Shown in pieces: positions 27,713 to 37,638 of a stretch of DNA of 64,000 bases; the first letter of the stretch is position 1; each line of letters begins with the position of its first letter. The stretch lies in contig JARKPU010000001.1 of the NCBI GenBank assembly GCA_029975055.1, positions 62,001 to 126,000 on the forward strand, given 5' to 3'. Source of the DNA: Anaerolinea sp. (lineage in GTDB: Bacteria > Chloroflexota > Anaerolineae > Anaerolineales > Anaerolineaceae). The translations under genes and the position numbers were made by a program. The notes beneath the pieces were generated by a model that did no database searches, had not been told where the DNA came from, and saw only the letters and a program-made list of their open reading frames with translations.

Positions 27713-30700
27713 TTACGGATTATTCCCAACCAGCGGCATGAAAAGCACCTGGTATATATCCGTCGTTAAGACAGAGGTGTTGTTACTCATCACGGGGTCT
27801 GTGGTCGCCGATTGGACAGATGCTTCGGCGCTCAAGGAATTGCCACTTGCCGGGACAAGTAAATCGATATAGACCGGGCTTGCCGGTGAGACGCCCAGTT
27901 GCGGCAGCGTGCAGGTGACGAGCCCGCTCGAAATGCCGCACGCCCAGCCCGACCCGGCCGCGCCGAAATAGGCGACACCCGGCGAAACCTGGAAAGTCAA
28001 CGTCACGGCTTCCGCCACGCTCACCCCCAGGTTCTCGACCAAAACCGTGTATTGGAGTGGGTTGCCCGCCCTGGCCGGATCAAGACTGCTGGAGAGCGAT
28101 ACTTTCAGGTCGGCCAGCGGGGTCACCTGGGTCGTCGAACCGGCCGTGTTGTTCGCAGGGGTCGCATCGGGGGTGCTCGAGCCGACCGTCACCTGGTTGG
28201 AGAGGGTGCCTTGCGTGATCGAAACCGTCACAACCATCTCGATAGTGCCGCTGTACCCCGGCGCAAGCTGGCGCGGATCGCAAGAGAAGGTGCCCCCCGC
28301 GTGCCCGCATATCCAATCGGCGCTGCTATAACGCTGATATGTGACCTCCGCCGGCAGCACATCGGTGAGGGTGACGGCTTCGGCAAAGCTTGGCCCCAGG
28401 TTTTGGATGGTGAACGTATAGGTCAACTCCCCGCCCGCCGCCACCGGGTCCGGCGCGTCAGCAATTGTGAGAGATACATCGGCCTGGCGTGAAACGCCCG
28501 TGCTCGTGGAGCTGCTGTTGTTACCGCTCGCGGGGTCAGGCTCAGAAGCCCCTACACTGGCGCTGGAGTTGAGCGGCCCATGCTCGCCGGGGTTGACGGT
28601 CACTGCAACGGTCAGCGTAGAGGCGGCGCCCACCCCCAGGCTGGCCAAAGAGCAGCTCACGTTCCCGCTTCCGGGTGTGCAGGCCCAGCCTGTTCCGGAG
28701 CCATTCACATAGCTCACACCCGGGGGCAGAACCTGCGTCAGGGTGATTGCCGTGGCTGTGCTCGGCCCGGCGTTCTGGATATTGAGCGTGTAGGTCAGCG
28801 TCGTCCCGGCAATCACCGGGTCGGGCGAATCGCCGAGTGTGACCGAAAGGTCGGCGCTGCGTGTGACGGATGTCGTTTCCGAATCGGCATTATTGCCCGG
28901 GTTGGCATCATTCTCGGCTGCGCTCAAGGTCGCCGTGGCAGCCAGGCTGCCGGTTTGATCGGCGTTCACCAGCATGTGAACGGTGAGATTCGAGCCGGCA
29001 TTGACGCCAAGCGACCCGCCGAGATTGCACGTCAAAGAGCCGCTGCCCGGGGTGCAGGCCCAGCCGCTTCCCGCGGCTCCGGCATAGCTCGCACCGGCAG
29101 GCAAGGGCAGCGTGATGCTCACCCCTGTGGCGGTGCTGGGCCCGGCATTGGCCGCCGTCAAAAGATAATCGAACCCGCTTCCCGCTGTCGCCGGGTCGGG
29201 AGCATCGCTGATGGAAATCGATACATCGGCCGAGGCCGTCACCCCGGTGACGGAAGTGGAAGAATTATTCGCCGGGTTGGGGTCGTAAACCTGCCCGGAG
29301 ACTTCAGCGGTGTTCGAAAGCGCCAGCCGTTGAGCCGGACTCACGTTTACGGTGATCGTCACGCCCGCCGCACCGCCAGAAGCTATGCTGCCCAGGTTGC
29401 AGTTGATGGTCGCCGTCCCCGAGCAGCTCCCCTGAGTCGAGACAGCCGAAACCAGCGACACTCCCGCGGGCAGGGCGTCCGAGACCGTCACCGCATCCGC
29501 GGAATCGGGGCCTGAATTGGTGATGTTCATTGTGTAAGTCAACGGCTGCCCTGCCACGACCGGGTCGGGCGCACCGCCTTTGGTAATGACCAGATCGGCC
29601 ACAGGCAGATAGCGGGCTGTAAAACTGTGGTTCCCCGCTGGGACGGTCACAAAAGCCGTCTGCCGCCCTTTGACCGGCGATTGCGTGAAGGCCGCCGGGG
29701 CCCCGTCCACCGTCACCTCACGCAGAGTCTTGCCAGCATAGGTTACCGGCAGGAGGGTGCTCAAGGAGACCGCAGGGGAAGCGGACGAGTTCAGGTTGAA
29801 CGACAGATCTCCGGTGGCCGCGTTCCAGGAGATGTTGGAATAGCTCGATGCGCTGCGCAATTCGGTGAAGGCAAGCCACTCATCCGCATTCCAGATGGGG
29901 ATGCCCTGGTTGTTGGCATAATCCATCGTGCCTTCGGCCCAAATTCTGACATCCTCATTGGAATAATAATCAACATGAAATTGAGCGATAAATGCGGAGT
30001 AGAAACCGGCCTGGCTGGCGTCGATCATGTCTCGCGTGACTTGCAGCGCCTGGGCCCCGGTAAGGTTCTCGAACAATGGGTCGCCGGGCTGGGTATAAAT
30101 GCCGGTGATCATCTGCTCATCGGTCAGTTGAGTCGCCTGCTGGTAAACCGGGGTGATCGTTCCATCCAGTTTCACAAATTTCATCGGCAGGCCGCTGCCG
30201 GTGATGTACCCGCGCGCCCAGGAGCCATCGCCTCTCTGCAGCCAGGTGCCCCAATGGTAATAATTGGTGTCCATCCGGATCCCATACGACGCCTCCAGAT
30301 CGACCGCATCGGTCCATCCAAGCCAGACCACGCGGTGATGCCGCACCGTCGCAGACATCCCGTCATCAAAAGTCATCTGGAACCAGTTGTAAAAAGTGTC
30401 GTACCCTTGAGCCAGGCTGGTGATTGGGGGCACGAAATCCGGCTGCTTGTCATACGGGTGGATCCCAAACGAATGACCTTGGGCGCGCCAGCCCTGGACG
30501 TCGGCATAAGCCGGCTCTCCCGCCTGGGAGAGGTAGACCGTTGAGTGCGCGCCTTTGCTGTTCAAGCTGTCGATCAATAGCTGGATATACGAAGTCGGGT
30601 TGGCGTGCGCGTCGCTGGTCACAACCAGCATCGTTTTGGTAATCCCCGGGAAATACCACACCTGCGGGAGCGGCATGCCCGAAAGCTGCTTCACCAGCCT

Positions 30701-31492
30701 GCCCAAGAAGCGCACCTGCTCATCGGCCTGGGGAAGCGGGACTTTGTCGAGGTCCAGGTAGGCGGCCCCGCCCGAAGTGCCCTGGAACAGGTCGGTCGTC
30801 CTGAACACCGTATCGCCATCCACATCCACATTGGCATTGGCCGGGTTCCCCTGGCGGGTATAGATGAGGTTGAGCGGTAAATCGTAGGTGAAGGCAACGA
30901 CACGGCCTGCCCCCGCAACCTTCCCGATCACCGCCGGGTACCCCGTGGGCGTGCTCGCGCCGCTGTACAGCTCTGCCAGCATCACCGTGCCTGAACCCAT
31001 GGTGAACCGGTCTGCGCTGCCGTGCAGCTGCAGCGTCTGAGAGGTCAGGCCGCTTCCAGGGGTCTGGCCATCGAGGCTGGCATTGTTGATGATTTTCAGG
31101 TAGCCGTTCACCTGCTGCCCTGCCCCGGCGACAAGCCCTGCCAGGCCGTTCAATTGCGCATCCGGCCGGATCGCCACCAGGCTGCCCCCGCCGTTCACGT
31201 AATTGGTCAGGTTCGTCACCTGGGTGGAATTCAAAGAACTCCGCCCGAGGATTACAACCCGGTACGGGGCCAGCAAAGCGGGGGTCATCGAGCTGATATC
31301 AGCCATATCGAAAGAATTGATGCCTTCGGCTTTCAGGATCTCACCGACATATTGGCCATAGATGCCATTGCCGAGAGGGCTGTAAAGCACCAGGATGGGC
31401 GCGCTCGGAGACTGCGCTTTAGAGATCGATGTCGTGAGTAAGAGCAAGCCCACGAGTATAGACACAATGAGCGGTCGCGATGATCGTTTCAA
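27713..31492 (-). CDS. Giant secreted protein: deacetylase-like module plus five DUF11 repeats
   Basis: 1259 residues from a TTG start at 31492 (GGGAGG 5-6 bp upstream). A signal peptide (1-27) is followed by a glutamine-amidotransferase-like alpha/beta region (VLYSPLGNGIYGQYVGEIL, then VVILGRSSLNSTQ), then a segment with VVTSDAHANP and GHSFGIHPY, which fits the metal-binding Asp/His and H-x3-H of NodB/CE4-type polysaccharide deacetylases. From residue ~632 there are five ~120-residue DUF11 (Ig-like) repeats, each starting AD(L/V) and containing DP-x4-G. The C-terminus reads VLFMPLVGNNP. The N-terminal ~600 residues are homologous to the next gene upstream (31544-36001). Confidence 0.78.
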   Translation of the reverse strand: MKRSSRPLIVSILVGLLLLTTSISKAQSPSAPILVLYSPLGNGIYGQYVGEILKAEGINSFDMADISSMTPALLAPYRVVILGRSSLNSTQVTNLTNYVNGGGSLVAIRPDAQLNGLAGLVAGAGQQVNGYLKIINNASLDGQTPGSGLTSQTLQLHGSADRFTMGSGTVMLAELYSGASTPTGYPAVIGKVAGAGRVVAFTYDLPLNLIYTRQGNPANANVDVDGDTVFRTTDLFQGTSGGAAYLDLDKVPLPQADEQVRFLGRLVKQLSGMPLPQVWYFPGITKTMLVVTSDAHANPTSYIQLLIDSLNSKGAHSTVYLSQAGEPAYADVQGWRAQGHSFGIHPYDKQPDFVPPITSLAQGYDTFYNWFQMTFDDGMSATVRHHRVVWLGWTDAVDLEASYGIRMDTNYYHWGTWLQRGDGSWARGYITGSGLPMKFVKLDGTITPVYQQATQLTDEQMITGIYTQPGDPLFENLTGAQALQVTRDMIDASQAGFYSAFIAQFHVDYYSNEDVRIWAEGTMDYANNQGIPIWNADEWLAFTELRSASSYSNISWNAATGDLSFNLNSSASPAVSLSTLLPVTYAGKTLREVTVDGAPAAFTQSPVKGRQTAFVTVPAGNHSFTARYLPVADLVITKGGAPDPVVAGQPLTYTMNITNSGPDSADAVTVSDALPAGVSLVSAVSTQGSCSGTATINCNLGSIASGGAAGVTITVNVSPAQRLALSNTAEVSGQVYDPNPANNSSTSVTGVTASADVSISISDAPDPATAGSGFDYLLTAANAGPSTATGVSITLPLPAGASYAGAAGSGWACTPGSGSLTCNLGGSLGVNAGSNLTVHMLVNADQTGSLAATATLSAAENDANPGNNADSETTSVTRSADLSVTLGDSPDPVIAGTTLTYTLNIQNAGPSTATAITLTQVLPPGVSYVNGSGTGWACTPGSGNVSCSLASLGVGAASTLTVAVTVNPGEHGPLNSSASVGASEPDPASGNNSSSTSTGVSRQADVSLTIADAPDPVAAGGELTYTFTIQNLGPSFAEAVTLTDVLPAEVTYQRYSSADWICGHAGGTFSCDPRQLAPGYSGTIEMVVTVSITQGTLSNQVTVGSSTPDATPANNTAGSTTQVTPLADLKVSLSSSLDPARAGNPLQYTVLVENLGVSVAEAVTLTFQVSPGVAYFGAAGSGWACGISSGLVTCTLPQLGVSPASPVYIDLLVPASGNSLSAEASVQSATTDPVMSNNTSVLTTDIYQVLFMPLVGNNP

Positions 31493-31543
31493 ATTTCCCT
31501 CCCTGTTTGGTGGATAATCGTCAGGTTTTCACCCCTCAACGAG

Positions 31544-34500
31544 CTAACGATTACCGCCCCCAAAATCATCCATGATCATCTGTGAACCGTTATCGATCCA
31601 TAAGCCGATATAACCACCCTGATTGTTGAACGTCCATGCGGCAACGGAGCGCGTGCCCAGCAAGAGGCCGTTGCGATAAACGCTCACCGTGCCATTCGGG
31701 GCCACCCTTGCACCGAACTGGTCGCCATCCAAGAAGGTGACCGGAATTGCCGCCCCGTATTGCACCCATCCCTGCGCCGTGCTGAAGGTGTACACCGAAA
31801 CGGCCTGATCAACCGGCGAATAGAACACCTCGATCACGCCCTGCCCCCACCAGGTGTTGGACTGGGATTTCAACAGCAGATCGATCTCCGCGGCATCCGG
31901 GTCTATCTGCGTCAGGGTGACAAAGACCTCCTGGCCCGTTCCGAAGATGCCCGTCCAATACACATCGCCACCCACCGAAACATCCAACTGGTTAATGGAA
32001 ACGGTATAGTCGTTCACCCGCCCGGCCCAGTTGGCGCCAATCGGGCCATTGGCGCGGTTGAAGTTATCCAGGATGGCAGTTCCAGGGAAGTCGCTCAACG
32101 TTGCCGTGGGGGTGGGCGGGAGGGGCGTGCTGGTGGCTGTCGGAGGCAGCGGCGTGTTCGTGGCGGTCGGCAGAAGAAGCGTGCCTGTGCTGGTGGCAGT
32201 GGGCGGCAGGGGCGTATTCGTCGCCGTGGGCGGTAATGGCGTGGCGGTGGGTGTGCTCGTCGGCGTGGAGGTCGGCAACGGTCCGACCGTGATATTGCCG
32301 GCCCCAAAATCATCCAGGAAGGTGTTGTTCCCATGGACCACCCAGAAGCCTGTGTATCCGCCCAGGCTGTTATACGTCCATCCGGCGACCGAGCGCGTGG
32401 CTAACAAGAGGCCGTTCTTGTACACGCTCACCGTCCCATCGGCGGTTGCGCTCGCGCCGAACTGGTCGCCGTTGGCAAACGTCACCGGGATGTTCGCCCC
32501 GCGCTGCACCCAGTTCTGCGCATTGGAGTACGTCCAGACCTCGACCCGATTCAGCGCGGGAGCGTACAAAACTTCGATCACCCCTTGCTGGTAGTTGTTA
32601 TTGGATTGAGCCTTGAGGAGCAGGTCGATCTCCGACGCATTGACGTCAATGGTGCTCAGGGTGATGAACACCTCCTGGTTCACGCCAAAAGCTGTATTCC
32701 GGTAAATATCGCCATCGCGAATGACATCCACCCGGTTCGAGGCAATCTGGTAGCTGGAAGTGGCTCCCCGCCAGCTCGTGCCAAGGCTGCCGTTAGCGCG
32801 GTTGAAGTTATCCAAAACCGGGTTCTGTGGGAACCCAGCCGAAACCTGCGTGGGCGTGGCTGTGGGCGGCAGCGGTGTGGCCGTGGGCGGGAGAGGCGTG
32901 GCGGTGGGCGGCAGAGGCGTGGCCGTGGGCGGCAGAGGCGTGGCCGTGGCAGGCGGGTTGCCGGTGGGCGTTGCCGTGGGCGGCAAGGGGGTAGAGGTGG
33001 CCGTGGGCGGCAGCGGTGTGGCGGTGGGCGGCGCAGGCACCAGGGCAAACCCAAGCGTCACCGAGTTCACCAGCGGTGATTGAGCAGGGTCGATCGTCCC
33101 AAGGCTCAAGCGGTATTGAGCAAACTGCATCGGCGCCGCAAGCAGCGTTTCGGCAGGGCTGGCGGCGGCAGTCCAGGCAGACCAAACCGCGCCGTCTGCC
33201 GAAGTGCGATATTCCACCAGCGTGCTGGTGCCAGCCGGTGCCGCAGCATCCCAAGAGATCGAGTTCCACGTATATCCCGCGCCGGCATCCAGCACGCAGG
33301 ATGTGTACGTTCCAGAGCTTAGATAGGTAGGCGCGAGCTGGATCGAATCGACCCTCAGCGCGGGCGCGTCGAGCGCGTTCGACATGTACACATAGAAGTT
33401 TGCAGCCCCGGCGTTCGGGACGGCCATCTGAGCCACCTGAACGCCATCCAGGAAGAAAGTCACCTGGTCGGTCGCGGCATCCAGGGCCGTCCACTCGATG
33501 CGGTAGCGGTGCATCCCGGCAAGCAGCACGCCCAGGTCTACGTTCTGCTCCGAGGTGTTATTGTTGGCGCGGGCATACAGGTGACCGTTGCCGCTGAACG
33601 TGCTGAAGAGGAAATAACGGTTGGCGACGAACCCATCGGACCCAAAACCGATATGTTGGTACGCGCCATTCCCAAATTCGGCGACTGCTTCGATCGTCCC
33701 GTGGGTGAAGGCCGGAACCGAGCGCACCCAGCCGCCCAGCGGGGCGTTCACCTGCAAGATACCCAGGTTTGGCAGCGGGGTGTAAGCGCCGCCGCTCCAG
33801 TTGCCTGAGGCCCAGAGCGTGCCGTCGAGCGCCGCGCCGTTGAAGTCATCCGCAAAGGCAGCCGCCAGCGCTACCGCCCCGCCGCCGATATCGGTGATGT
33901 GCGTGTTGGCCGTCACCGCGCAGGCCTGGCCGAAATCGGCAAAGCTGGTTTGGGTGACCGACCCATTGGTCGGGATGGGCGTTGGGGTGGCCGTGGGAGG
34001 CAGCGGTGTGTTGGTGGCCGTGGCCGTCGGCGGGAGCGGGGTTGCAGTGAACGTAGGCGTCAGCGTCGGCCCGCCGGGGGTGATCGTCGCCGTGGGCGTC
34101 GCGGTGGGTGGCGCGGGCTGGTATTGAACGCTGAAGCTGTGGTTCCCGGCCGGAACGCTCACAACCGCCATCTGCACGCCTTTCACGAGCATCGTCTGAA
34201 AGGCCGTGTTCACCCCATCAACCTGAACGCCAACCAGGTTCTTCCCGCCATAGGCAGCGGGCAGCAGGGTGCTCAATTGAATGCCGGAAGTTGCCGCGGA
34301 GTTGAGGTTGAACGTCAACTGGCCGCTGAGTGCATTCCATGCCAGGTTGGAATAGCTCGCATCGTGGCGGGTTTCGGTGAACGAAAGCCAGCGGTCGGCG
34401 TTCCACATCGGGATTCCCAGGCTCTGAGCGTAGGCCATCGTCTGTTCGGCCCAGACCCGGGCATCTGCGCTGTAATAATCAATATGGAATTGCGTCATCA

Positions 34501-36001
34501 AGGCCGAATAGTACCCGGCCTGGCTGGCATCGATCAGGGCTTTCGAGACGGCCTGCCCTTGAACGCCGGTCAGGTTCTCGAAGTGATTTCCCGCCCCCAA
34601 GATCATCTGCTCATCCACCAGTTGAGTGTTCTGCTGGAAAACCGGCAGGATGGTGCCATCCAGTTTTACAAATTTCATCGGCAGCCCGCTGCCGGTTGTG
34701 TACCCGTGCGCCCAGGTGCCGTCGGCCTTCTGCAGCCAGGTGCCCCAGGCGTAGAAGTTCGTGTCGAGTGCGATATTGTGCGCTGCCTGGATATCCACAG
34801 CATCGGTGTATCCCAGCCAGGCGATCTGATGGTTCCTCACCGTGCGTGATTTGGGGCTCGAAAAGGTGAGTGAAAACCAGGTCTCCATCGCGTTGTACCC
34901 TTCCGACAGGTTGGTCACATTGTAGGGAGGGTACGAATCCGGCTTGTAAGCATAGGGGTGGATGCCAAACTCATGGCCTTGTGACCGCCAGGTCTGCACA
35001 TTGGTATCGGTAGGCTCACCGGCAATCGACATGTACAGGGTGATCTTCGCGCCGTAGGCGTTGATGCTCGAAAGCTCCGTCTGGTAATACGAGGTCGGGT
35101 TCGCGTGCGCATCGCCTGTCAGGATCAGCATTGTCTTGGACGTGCCAGGGAAATACCACAACTGCGGGAGAGGCGCAACCGCAAGCTGCCTGACAAGCCG
35201 CGCAAAGAACCGCTGTTGCTCATCGGCCTGGGGAATGGGAACCCTGTTCAGATCCACCCAGGGCGCTCCGCCGCCCTGGCGTTGGAAAAGGTCGATCGTC
35301 CGCAAAATCCCGTCGCCGTCGGCGTCAATATTCGCATTGGCCGGGTTTCCCTGGCGGGTGAGGATGATATTCTCCGGCAGGTCGTACAGGAAGGCCACCG
35401 CCTGCCCGGAACCATAAACGAAGGCAGAGACGGCCGGGTAGCCGCTGCCCGTGGTGGCGCCGGTGTAGAGTTCCGCCAGCATCACCGATCCGCCCATCAG
35501 GTTATACCGGTCGGAGGTGCCGTGGATTTGCAGGCTCTGAGTTTCCAGCCCGGCGCCGGGGGTCTGCCCGTCGAACACCGCAGCGTTCTGGATCTTCATG
35601 TATCCATCGGTCTGCGTGCCGACCGCCCCCCCCAGCCCGAACAGGTCGGCAATCTGCGCATCCGGCCGGAACGCGATGAGCCTGCCGCCGCCATTCACAT
35701 AAGCGCGCAAGTCATTCGCCTGGGCGGAGGTCAACGCGGTTCTGCCCAGGATGACCAGGCTGTATTGAGCCAGCAAGGCAGCATTCATGCTGCCAATGGC
35801 CGCCTGGTCGTATCCGTTCAGGCCTTCTGCGCGGAGGATTTCGCCAATAAACGGCCCGTATTTACCACCTCCGCTGCTGTTGACGACCAGCAGCACCGGT
35901 GACGGCTGAGTCTGAGCTGCTGCGGCCGGCACCCTCCCCAACAGGCCGGCAAGTAAGGTGAAGGCAACGGCAAATTGAACGATCGCCTTAATAACTTTCA
36001 T
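31544..36001 (-). CDS. Giant secreted multidomain protein: deacetylase-like module, Pro/Thr linkers, lectin-like domains
   Basis: 1485 residues, ATG 36001 with GAGGAG about 7 bp upstream. Signal peptide (1-29). The first ~620 residues parallel the neighbour (VVNSSGGGKYGPFIGEIL; ILTGDAHANP; GHEFGIHPY), so the putative Zn site is conserved in both. Then come a Pro/Thr linker, a LamG-like domain (about 700-860) with an F5/8-like or Fn3-like continuation, a second linker rich in ATPLPPT units, and two tandem homologous ~170-residue domains (each with LDNFNRANG near its start and a YxGxW segment near its end) separated by a third linker. A cell-surface or extracellular polysaccharide-active protein is the best guess. 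Confidence 0.78.
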   Translation of the reverse strand: MKVIKAIVQFAVAFTLLAGLLGRVPAAAAQTQPSPVLLVVNSSGGGKYGPFIGEILRAEGLNGYDQAAIGSMNAALLAQYSLVILGRTALTSAQANDLRAYVNGGGRLIAFRPDAQIADLFGLGGAVGTQTDGYMKIQNAAVFDGQTPGAGLETQSLQIHGTSDRYNLMGGSVMLAELYTGATTGSGYPAVSAFVYGSGQAVAFLYDLPENIILTRQGNPANANIDADGDGILRTIDLFQRQGGGAPWVDLNRVPIPQADEQQRFFARLVRQLAVAPLPQLWYFPGTSKTMLILTGDAHANPTSYYQTELSSINAYGAKITLYMSIAGEPTDTNVQTWRSQGHEFGIHPYAYKPDSYPPYNVTNLSEGYNAMETWFSLTFSSPKSRTVRNHQIAWLGYTDAVDIQAAHNIALDTNFYAWGTWLQKADGTWAHGYTTGSGLPMKFVKLDGTILPVFQQNTQLVDEQMILGAGNHFENLTGVQGQAVSKALIDASQAGYYSALMTQFHIDYYSADARVWAEQTMAYAQSLGIPMWNADRWLSFTETRHDASYSNLAWNALSGQLTFNLNSAATSGIQLSTLLPAAYGGKNLVGVQVDGVNTAFQTMLVKGVQMAVVSVPAGNHSFSVQYQPAPPTATPTATITPGGPTLTPTFTATPLPPTATATNTPLPPTATPTPIPTNGSVTQTSFADFGQACAVTANTHITDIGGGAVALAAAFADDFNGAALDGTLWASGNWSGGAYTPLPNLGILQVNAPLGGWVRSVPAFTHGTIEAVAEFGNGAYQHIGFGSDGFVANRYFLFSTFSGNGHLYARANNNTSEQNVDLGVLLAGMHRYRIEWTALDAATDQVTFFLDGVQVAQMAVPNAGAANFYVYMSNALDAPALRVDSIQLAPTYLSSGTYTSCVLDAGAGYTWNSISWDAAAPAGTSTLVEYRTSADGAVWSAWTAAASPAETLLAAPMQFAQYRLSLGTIDPAQSPLVNSVTLGFALVPAPPTATPLPPTATSTPLPPTATPTGNPPATATPLPPTATPLPPTATPLPPTATPLPPTATPTQVSAGFPQNPVLDNFNRANGSLGTSWRGATSSYQIASNRVDVIRDGDIYRNTAFGVNQEVFITLSTIDVNASEIDLLLKAQSNNNYQQGVIEVLYAPALNRVEVWTYSNAQNWVQRGANIPVTFANGDQFGASATADGTVSVYKNGLLLATRSVAGWTYNSLGGYTGFWVVHGNNTFLDDFGAGNITVGPLPTSTPTSTPTATPLPPTATNTPLPPTATSTGTLLLPTATNTPLPPTATSTPLPPTPTATLSDFPGTAILDNFNRANGPIGANWAGRVNDYTVSINQLDVSVGGDVYWTGIFGTGQEVFVTLTQIDPDAAEIDLLLKSQSNTWWGQGVIEVFYSPVDQAVSVYTFSTAQGWVQYGAAIPVTFLDGDQFGARVAPNGTVSVYRNGLLLGTRSVAAWTFNNQGGYIGLWIDNGSQMIMDDFGGGNR
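32095..34125 (-). repeat. Three minisatellite tracts coding Pro/Thr linkers
   Basis: Three blocks inside the giant gene, about 32095-32280, 32856-33035 and 33975-34120, are built of near-identical 21-bp or 24-bp units coding variants of ATPLPPT and ATNTPLPPT. The middle block has the most regular array. These tracts are natural slip sites, so linker length may vary between strains. Confidence 0.75.
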
Positions 36002-36039
36002 CTCAAACTCCTCGTTCCAACCTCTAGTGGCATGAACCC

Positions 36040-37638
36040 TTATTTTTGGCGGGCATACAGCTCATACCCGCCAATGATGGTTTCCAACGTGTAATGCGAA
36101 CGGAGAAAATCGGCCGGGTAGAGCTGTACCCAGCGGGAAAACTCGCCAACCAGAACGTAATCCGGCTGTTCGGTTTCGACGAAGTGATAGTTTTCAGCCG
36201 GCGAGGCCTGACCCAGCCAGATGTAACTCACCGCCTGATACAGCAGCCCGGGCGGAGGGAAATGGTAGTTGTGGTCGGTCAGGAAACCCATCTCCGGCTC
36301 CCAGGTTTCGACCAGCGCCGACTGAGAGACATGCTGCTCCATATAGGCTGCCATGGCCTGGGGAGCGTTGAACTCTGGCCGGATGATATTCAATGCGTTT
36401 TGGCCGAGGGGAATCACCAGCATCAACGCAAGCCACCCCAGGAGGACGACTCGAAGCGCCTGTTCTGCGGCGGCCGGTTGGCCGCTGCGCAGGCGCTGGA
36501 CGATTCCGCGCCAGTCGAGGTGAAAGCCGCCGGTTAAATCTGCAAAGAGGCGCGCCACGAAGAGGCTTGCGAAGGCCAGCCCTGGGAATGCGTAGCGGAT
36601 CCAGCTGATCGAAGCCGTCACATACCAGACCAGGTTCGAGACCGCCAGCAGGAAGACCACCCCCCAGCGCAGGCCGTCTTTGCTGCGCGGAAGCGAAAGG
36701 AAAATGCCGTATCCCAATGCCGGAACCAGGAAACCCAGGAACACCTTCAAACTCAACAGCTCGCTGATACTGCGCTTCATCAATGCGGGCGAGAACACCA
36801 GCGCCGCCCCCGCGGCGCCTTCGCGCAGCAGAGCAAAGTTTTCGCCGGCTGTAGCAGGCCCCAGGTAAAAGACCTGGTACGCCTGCCAGGCCGCGTAGCA
36901 AAGGGCCGTCACCCCGCCGGTGATCAGAATCGCCCTTTGCGGAACCGACCGGTAATAGAGCAGGTTGGCCGCCCAGGCAATCATCAGCGCCGGCGCAATG
37001 ACCAGCAGGTATTGGTTCTTGGTGACGGTGCTCAGGCCGATCAACAGACCTGCCGCCGCCAGCGATGCAGTTTTCGGCTTTTCCCACGCGCGGAACCACA
37101 CGATCAGCCCCGCCAGAAGGAAGAACAAACCCGGCACCTCGCCAAGCACCTGGCGGCCATACTCAAGGAATGCCGTGCCGCGCGAGACGACCAGCAGCGC
37201 CGTGGCCAGGAAGGCGAAGACCCCACCGCCGAAGAACCGTGCCAGCCTGTAAAAGCAGGCCGCAGCCGCCAGCATGTACAGCGCCATCACGATGCGCGCC
37301 TGTAAAAGGCCAATGCCAAAGACCTTGAAGACCGCCGCGATCGGCAGAAACACCGTCGGGCCAATGCCGACCGTCGGGCCATAATAGCGGAAGCCTTCGC
37401 TCGAATAATCGGCATACACGCCAAAGCGGATCAGCGTTTTGGGCACGTGCAGGTGGCTGCCTTCATCGTACCAGGTGAGTGGGTATCCGGTCAGATGGTA
37501 GAACGCCAGGAAGAGCAGCGTGAGTACAGCGGCAAGCATGGCGGCCTGCTGCCAGCGAGCTTTCGAGAGCACCTGTAAACTGCTTTTCATAGGATTGTGT
37601 AGAGGTTTAGGAACGGCCCCTTCGGTTTGGGCTTTCAT
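36040..37638 (-). CDS. PMT/ArnT-type membrane glycosyltransferase (GT-C)
   Basis: 532 residues with about ten to twelve hydrophobic segments. The first outside loop reads TWYDEGSHLHVPKTL, with the acidic pair of the PMT family, and RYYGPTVGIGPTVF follows. The C-terminal ~110 residues are soluble. The gene overlaps the FAD oxidoreductase gene by 4 bp. Like the three other GT-C-like proteins of the operon it probably glycosylates on the outer face; it may act on the secreted Thr-rich stalk proteins encoded next to it (inference from position). Confidence 0.8.
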   Translation of the reverse strand: MKAQTEGAVPKPLHNPMKSSLQVLSKARWQQAAMLAAVLTLLFLAFYHLTGYPLTWYDEGSHLHVPKTLIRFGVYADYSSEGFRYYGPTVGIGPTVFLPIAAVFKVFGIGLLQARIVMALYMLAAAACFYRLARFFGGGVFAFLATALLVVSRGTAFLEYGRQVLGEVPGLFFLLAGLIVWFRAWEKPKTASLAAAGLLIGLSTVTKNQYLLVIAPALMIAWAANLLYYRSVPQRAILITGGVTALCYAAWQAYQVFYLGPATAGENFALLREGAAGAALVFSPALMKRSISELLSLKVFLGFLVPALGYGIFLSLPRSKDGLRWGVVFLLAVSNLVWYVTASISWIRYAFPGLAFASLFVARLFADLTGGFHLDWRGIVQRLRSGQPAAAEQALRVVLLGWLALMLVIPLGQNALNIIRPEFNAPQAMAAYMEQHVSQSALVETWEPEMGFLTDHNYHFPPPGLLYQAVSYIWLGQASPAENYHFVETEQPDYVLVGEFSRWVQLYPADFLRSHYTLETIIGGYELYARQK

